In this document: one piece after another, positions 59,816-64,000 of the stretch
How positions within the stretch are numbered: the first letter of the stretch is position 1
How the letters are laid out: every line of letters begins with the position of its first letter
Assembly: GCA_025201375.1 (NCBI GenBank)
Contig: JAIWZP010000018.1
Span: forward strand, 310,001 to 374,000
Reading direction: 5' to 3'
Length of the DNA stretch: 64,000 nt
Origin: Gongronella butleri
Lineage: Eukaryota > Mucoromycota > Mucoromycetes > Mucorales > Cunninghamellaceae
Notes under the pieces: model-generated
What the model was told of the DNA's origin: nothing
The model's database searches: none
The model's input: the letters and a program-made list of their open reading frames with translations, nothing else
Program-made: the position numbers and the translations under genes

Positions 59816-61177
59816 TTATTTTTTAAATTTTGAAACAATGGCTGCACGAACAGACTCATTGGCTCTCGTGATATTTGGAGCTAGCAAGTTTGCTAACCTT
59901 TGCAGCGCATTATTCAGATTCGAGTTGCCAATAATGGGAATCTCGTCGCCATTGTCTCCAAAGAGCGCCAAGACGTGCCCCATGATCCGGCCGACGTCGC
60001 TGCTATTACTCTTGAGACGCTGTGCCAATTGTCGGACAGCTGTCTTTGAAAGAGTTGCCATGGAGGTTGGGGTGGGCCTAGTCAACACAGCGCGGGCAAT
60101 CTCGCGCAAAAGCAGCGACTCAAGGCGGTAATCGGCGTCGTCCGAGCCGCTATCCAAGTCTGCCAGCGTGAAGATTGTGTAAGGGCGGCAGGTCAGGTCG
60201 TCTGTCTCCTCGTTCGATGCACGGCACCGCAGATACGTGCTTTCGTGATGAAAACGTGTGCGCAACTGGCGGAGCTGGTCGAGTAAGTCGTAGTTTGCCA
60301 ATTGCTGGGCATCGGGCTGGTTCAGCAGGGCCATGGCTGCCACCCAGGCAGTCTTCTTGATGAAGATGCGCGTGGCAAGCGAGTCCGCGTCGGTGTCGAG
60401 GATGAAGGCGGCGGTGGTGGGGCCAACATCTGGCGAGTTCTCCGCATCCACACGCAGACTCGAGGTCACCAAGGCATTAAAGCTCTTAGTGCCAATGATG
60501 AGCTTCTTGCCGTCGCCGTCGCTGATGGTGAGGGGCCAGACGTTGGCGTATCGCGTCGTGGTAGGCGGAAGAGAGCTACGTGTCGCACGATTGCTCTTGT
60601 AGCTTTCGTGGTGCGAGTCCACGTTGCGTTTTCGGCCATACACCTCAATGGTGTTGGCCACGATGGCTGTACCCTTGGTACCGTTCAGAAGCACCATGCC
60701 AGCTAAAAGTCTACTGCAGACAAAGCGCAGTACCGGCATCTCCCACCAATCGCGATTTAAGACCGCAGCGAGCACGTCATCAACCTCGACGTACTCATTG
60801 CTGAGCATTGTGGCGGTGTAGGGACCAGCAGTGACAATGGCGTACAGGGAGGGGATCTGCACAGCAGAATTGCTGTCCGTGCACTGCTTTTTTTTCGGTG
60901 GCGGCACAGCAGACACGCTGCACGGCTCATCCAAGGTAGGGAGACGCTCTTGCTGAACCAGGGCATTGCGTTCCTCGCCTCGCTCATTGATCAGCGCAAT
61001 TGGAGCCAGCTGGTATGAGCCCATAATCGTCAGCATCCGATCTTGCTCGGATGCCGCCCATTCTTCGGCCTTGCACGCGTGGAGCATGGCGTCATGAAAA
61101 GAGCGCTTTGAGGCTGGGATTGTCGACCAATCCGGCGTGCTGATCGCCATCGGCGTCATGTGTGATCGAGTCGCCAT
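59816..61177 (-). CDS. hypothetical 453-aa protein, intronless
   Basis: A single uninterrupted reading frame of 453 codons on the minus strand, in a window where almost every other gene has introns. I recognise no family. Visible features are a short N-terminal helix (SFHDAMLHACKAEEWAASEQ), a basic KKK patch near 93-95, and moderately hydrophobic stretches such as LYAIVTAGPYTATML and FVCSRLLAGMVLLNGTKG. The middle resembles a beta-rich domain (VWPLTISDGDGKKLIIGTKS). The C-terminal half is helical with Leu repeats (DLLDQLRQLRTRFHHES; AVRQLAQRLKSNSSDVGRI). No signal peptide, transmembrane span or transposase motif is seen. It starts about 80 bp from dispersed repeat D and faces the minisatellite, so transposon capture or retroposition are possibilities. 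The length and normal composition suggest it is coding. Confidence 0.6.
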   Translation of the reverse strand: MATRSHMTPMAISTPDWSTIPASKRSFHDAMLHACKAEEWAASEQDRMLTIMGSYQLAPIALINERGEERNALVQQERLPTLDEPCSVSAVPPPKKKQCTDSNSAVQIPSLYAIVTAGPYTATMLSNEYVEVDDVLAAVLNRDWWEMPVLRFVCSRLLAGMVLLNGTKGTAIVANTIEVYGRKRNVDSHHESYKSNRATRSSLPPTTTRYANVWPLTISDGDGKKLIIGTKSFNALVTSSLRVDAENSPDVGPTTAAFILDTDADSLATRIFIKKTAWVAAMALLNQPDAQQLANYDLLDQLRQLRTRFHHESTYLRCRASNEETDDLTCRPYTIFTLADLDSGSDDADYRLESLLLREIARAVLTRPTPTSMATLSKTAVRQLAQRLKSNSSDVGRIMGHVLALFGDNGDEIPIIGNSNLNNALQRLANLLAPNITRANESVRAAIVSKFKK

Positions 61178-61254
61178 GACCGAAAGGACCTCAATATCGT
61201 CATCCTCACTGGTGACTTCTTAAGTTGCGTAAAAAAAGGTCACTTCCATTAGTC

Positions 61255-61490
61255 TTGAGTCTATTCTGATTAAGTCTCAAAGTAAAAATTAAAATCACAA
61301 ATTGTTCGACAACGAGGAGGTGAACCGCGCTCTTTTTTGCCATTTTTCGCCGTTTTGCCGTGAGGTTTCTCATTGCTGCAAATTTCGCGGAATTCTGGAG
61401 ATATGAATTTTCGATTTTGGTTTGAGAGCGTGCCACGACCAAATTTTGATTTGTGCGTGGCGCGACCCAATGACTTTTGGATTGATTGCA
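61255..61490 (-). repeat. dispersed repeat D, copy 2
   Basis: The reverse complement of this segment matches 17520-17745: CAAATCAAAATTT, the CAGAATTC region, the GCAAAAAAGAGCG stretch and GTGATTTT occur in the same order. It lies just upstream of the intronless unknown gene, so part of that promoter may derive from the repeat. Confidence 0.55.
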
Positions 61491-62149
61491 AAATGCGACC
61501 CAGTATGGGTTTCTAGCCTACTCTTTCGGACGCGTTTCGGGGTTGCAAGGCACGTCGATGTCGAGCAAATCGCTATTTGAGATATTTTGGTGTATTTTGG
61601 TTGCCTTGTAATTTACGATGCTTGGAACGCTGATTGGTTGTGTGCCTCTTGTTATACTGTAATATTCATCAACATCACTTGTCTCGATTTTGAAGCGATA
61701 TGCCTGCGCCTATCTCGAGCTTGACTCGAAATGGTTACAAATCAATATTTCAAGACAAACTCTTTTTCTGTAAATTCAATCTCGCTGATATTTGGTGCAA
61801 GCACCTGTCTCATTATTGACGACTTGATGTAAAACTCATGGGCAAAAATCAGCCTGTGGCGTCGATTCAATCGCAGCCTCCAGACAGCAAACTTGCGTGT
61901 TTCGCCATGCAAAGAAGCTCTGTTTAATATTTACAAGAGAGCGCGAGGGGCATCCTTACGAGAGCTGGTGCAAGTCACATGCTAATTTCCTCCAGACCAT
62001 GCACAAAGACATTCATGTAGCCTGACCACTAATGCCTTTGCGGTTTGACAGACTCTCTTGGCCCCGAAAGAACGAGTGCAGGATGGAGATGGCCAACAAT
62101 GGCGCAGAGAGCTGCTCAATTTCCCCTTGGCTTTTTGCACCCACCTTCT
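61491..62149. other. intergenic DNA
   Basis: AT-rich noncoding sequence with no recognised gene or repeat match, leading into the minisatellite. One ACTGTAATATT motif occurs near 61656. Confidence 0.45.
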
Positions 62150-63150
62150 TTCCGGGCCAAAAAAACTGTAATGACCCCTTTGAACTCACATATAGAATTG
62201 GGCAGCTTCCACCGCTTATTTTGGCTGGGACTTCTTGCTTTTTTATTTTCTGGGCCAAAAAACTGTAGTGACCCCTTTGAGCACACACAGAATTGGGCGG
62301 CTTTCCCCGCGTATTTTGGCTGGCACTTTCGCTTTTTTTTTTTACCTGGGCTAGAAAACTGTAATGACCCCTTTGAGCACACACAGAATTGGGCGGCTTT
62401 ACCCGCGTATTTTGGCTGGCACTTTCGCGTTTTTTTTTCTGGGCTAGAAAACTGTAATGACTCCTTGGAGCACATATAGAACTGGGCAGCTTCCCCCGCG
62501 TATTTTGGCTGGGACTTTTTGCTTTTTTTTTTTTCTGGGCCAAAAAACTGTAATGACCCCTTGGAGCACACATAGAATTGGGCAGCTTCCCCCGCTTATT
62601 TTGGCTGGGACTTTTTGCTTTTTTTTTCTGGGCCAAAAAACTGTAATGACCCCTTTGAGCACACATAGAATTGGGCAGCTTCCCCCGCTTATGACTTATT
62701 GCTTTTTTTTTTTCTAGGCTAGAAAACTGTAATGACCCCTTTGAGCACACACAGAATTGGGCGACTTTCCCCGCGTATTTTGGCTGGCACTTACGCTTTT
62801 TTTTTTCTGGGCTAGAAAACTGTAATGACCCCTTTGAGCACACATAGAATTGGGCAGCTTCCCCCGCTTATTTTGGCTGGGACTTTTTGCTTTTTTATTT
62901 TCTAGGCTAGAAAACTGTAATGACCCCTTTGAGCACACACAGAATTGGGCGACTTTCCCCGCGTATTTTGGCTGGCACTTTCGCTTTTTTTTTTCTGGGC
63001 TAAAAAACTGTAATGACCCCTTGGAGCACATATAGAACTGGGCAGCTTCCCCCGCTTATTTTGGCTGGGACTTTTTGCTTTTTTTTTTTTCTGGGCCAAA
63101 AAACTGTAACGACCCTTTGGAGCACACATGGTAATTTTCCCGGCTTATTT
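62150..63150. repeat. minisatellite, about 11 copies of a 93-bp unit
   Basis: Each unit contains AAAACTGTAATGACCCCTT, then GAGCACACA, GAATTGGGC, a CCCCGC core, TATTTTGGCTGG and a poly(T) run of 6-11. CTGTAATGACC-type starts occur near 62166, 62265, 62360, 62452, 62547, 62640, 62727, 62819, 62916, 63008 and 63104. Two unit types mix: one has GGGCAGCTTCCCCCGC with GGGACTTTTTGC, the other GGGCGGCTTTCCCCGC with GGCACTTTCGC. The last copy is degenerate. The minus strand reads open for up to 276 codons because 93 is a multiple of three, but poly(T) length changes shift frames between units. Confidence 0.9.
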
Positions 63151-63274
63151 TGCCTGGGTTTTCTTTTTCACGTTGTGATGACCTCAAGGAACCAGCCAAA
63201 ACTCGCCAGCAATTTGAGCGCGGCACTTTTGCTTGTCCTTAAAGCAGAGGCAACACTCTTTAAAAAATAGAAAA

Positions 63275-63302
63275 AACCAAAAAAAAAAAAAAAAAAAAAA
63301 AA
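63275..63302. repeat. poly(A) tract
   Basis: An A run shortly after the minisatellite. No repeat family was linked to it. Confidence 0.7.
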
Positions 63303-63501
63303 GCAGAATGATCGCGTTTTGGACCAAAAACGCCCTTTTTCTACGGAAACCAAGACACAGCCAAATTAATGAATATATCGATTGCATTGTGGATTAGAAA
63401 AATGAGATAAATAGGACGAGCTAGGGGAATTGAAGCACGGAAAGTCTAGCATGGAAGTACAAGCACAAAAATATATAAAAAAAAAAAGGTGTGCACGCTG
63501 A

Positions 63502-64000
63502 TCATGCGGCGGCGTCTTGGTTGGCGGTTGGGCCCAATTGCATGCCAATGATGTAATGGTGTCCCTGGAGGCCTGACGCGGGTGTATGCCAGTAAAGAGT
63601 AAGGTCGACATCGTCCGAGCCATAGAGCGGGAACACGGCAGGTTGTCTGGCGACGGGCACTTGCGAGTGTAGCGACGCCAGCGCGGCCGATCGCCACTGC
63701 ACGCGGCTGTTTTGCTCAAACGATTGCAATGGTGTGGTATCATTCTTCAATGATGGCTCCTTGTGACGCGTAAGATTAAAAAAAAAAAAAAAAAAAAGGG
63801 AATCAGTACCATTTACACCTTCCAATTCTTTGCCTTGATGCGATCAATGACTTACAAAGGATACGTTGGTCACCAAGAGATCCAAGGGAGGCGGCCGGAT
63901 TGCGCTCGCCTTGGCGTCATTCTCGATAAAGGAGGCTAGCGCCTTGGCAGACCATGCTTCGGGTGTCATTGCGTCAGAGACGGGCGCCGACGCGGGACTC
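63502..64000 (-). CDS. 3' end of an unidentified gene, runs off the window
   Basis: Two exons on the minus strand are visible: one from beyond 64000 to 63856, ending LLVTNVSF at a GTAAGT donor, and a last exon 63759-63502. The last exon opens after a CACAAG acceptor with EPSLKNDTTPLQSFEQNSR. The C-terminus contains DDVDLTLYWHTPASGLQGHH and YIIGMQLGPTANQ, a beta-rich pattern. A similar arrangement is found at the end of large trafficking proteins such as the Trs85/TRAPPC8 subunit, but that is only an impression. The reading frame is open to the window edge, so the gene is partial here. Confidence 0.65.

Noticed and set aside
62013..62843. 276-aa repetitive ORF on the minus strand of the minisatellite
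   Set aside because: It arises because the unit length is 93 bp. Poly(T) indels change frame between units, and the ORFs restart in other frames.
62150..63150. CRISPR-like array
   Set aside because: Units are repeated over their whole length, without unique spacers, and the genome is eukaryotic.

Overview
The window looks like nuclear DNA of an early-diverging filamentous fungus, most likely Mucoromycota and possibly Mucorales. Genes have many short GT-AG introns (about 60-110 bp, often A-rich after the donor and T-rich before the acceptor). They encode typical fungal proteins: a class IV-like chitin synthase, a Pma1-type H+-ATPase, a Ptr2-type peptide transporter, a perilipin-like lipid-droplet protein and an RNAi-type RNA-dependent RNA polymerase. 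The phylum is inferred from protein style and intron structure, not from a search.

Layout. 1-4.4 kb is repeat DNA (tandem units, then copy A of a long dispersed repeat I call R). 4.5-16.6 kb carries four plus-strand genes: an RdRP, a PIF1-family helicase, a Ptr2 transporter and an RGS-domain protein. 16.6-20.2 kb is gene-poor. 20.2-26.0 kb holds a plus-strand cold-shock-domain gene, then minus-strand genes for a small coiled-coil protein, a C2H2 zinc-finger factor, a small gene or fragment, and a Vip1-like RRM protein. 26-29.9 kb is repeat DNA (R copy B plus a long-TIR element). 29.9-45.9 kb contains a minus-strand NAD-dependent epimerase-like gene and plus-strand chitin synthase, H+-ATPase and perilipin-like genes. 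45.9-54 kb is a repeat island in which R copy C is interrupted by three long-TIR elements. 54.2-59.4 kb has a divergent COX20/ATP3 pair and CFT2/CPSF100. 59.8-64 kb holds an intronless unknown gene, a 93-bp minisatellite and the 3' end of a gene that runs off the window.

How genes relate. This is ordinary eukaryotic gene order, not operons. COX20 and ATP3 are divergent over about 280 bp and both serve mitochondrial respiration. Chitin synthase and the epimerase-like gene are divergent over about 380 bp.

Most notable points: (1) the RdRP is intact across four exons, but its catalytic DxDGD loop reads RIDGQ, so it is probably a catalytically dead RdRP paralogue; (2) the Ptr2 gene has a 16-nt exon and appears to need a single-nucleotide exon to match the family; the cold-shock gene has a 9-nt exon; (3) a family of about 1-kb inverted-repeat elements inserts at TA and keeps one CG-rich core in all eight arms while the rest of the arms diverges. 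Other copies of R preserve the empty insertion sites. Exon coordinates were assigned by hand from splice consensus and frame; no transcript data were available.
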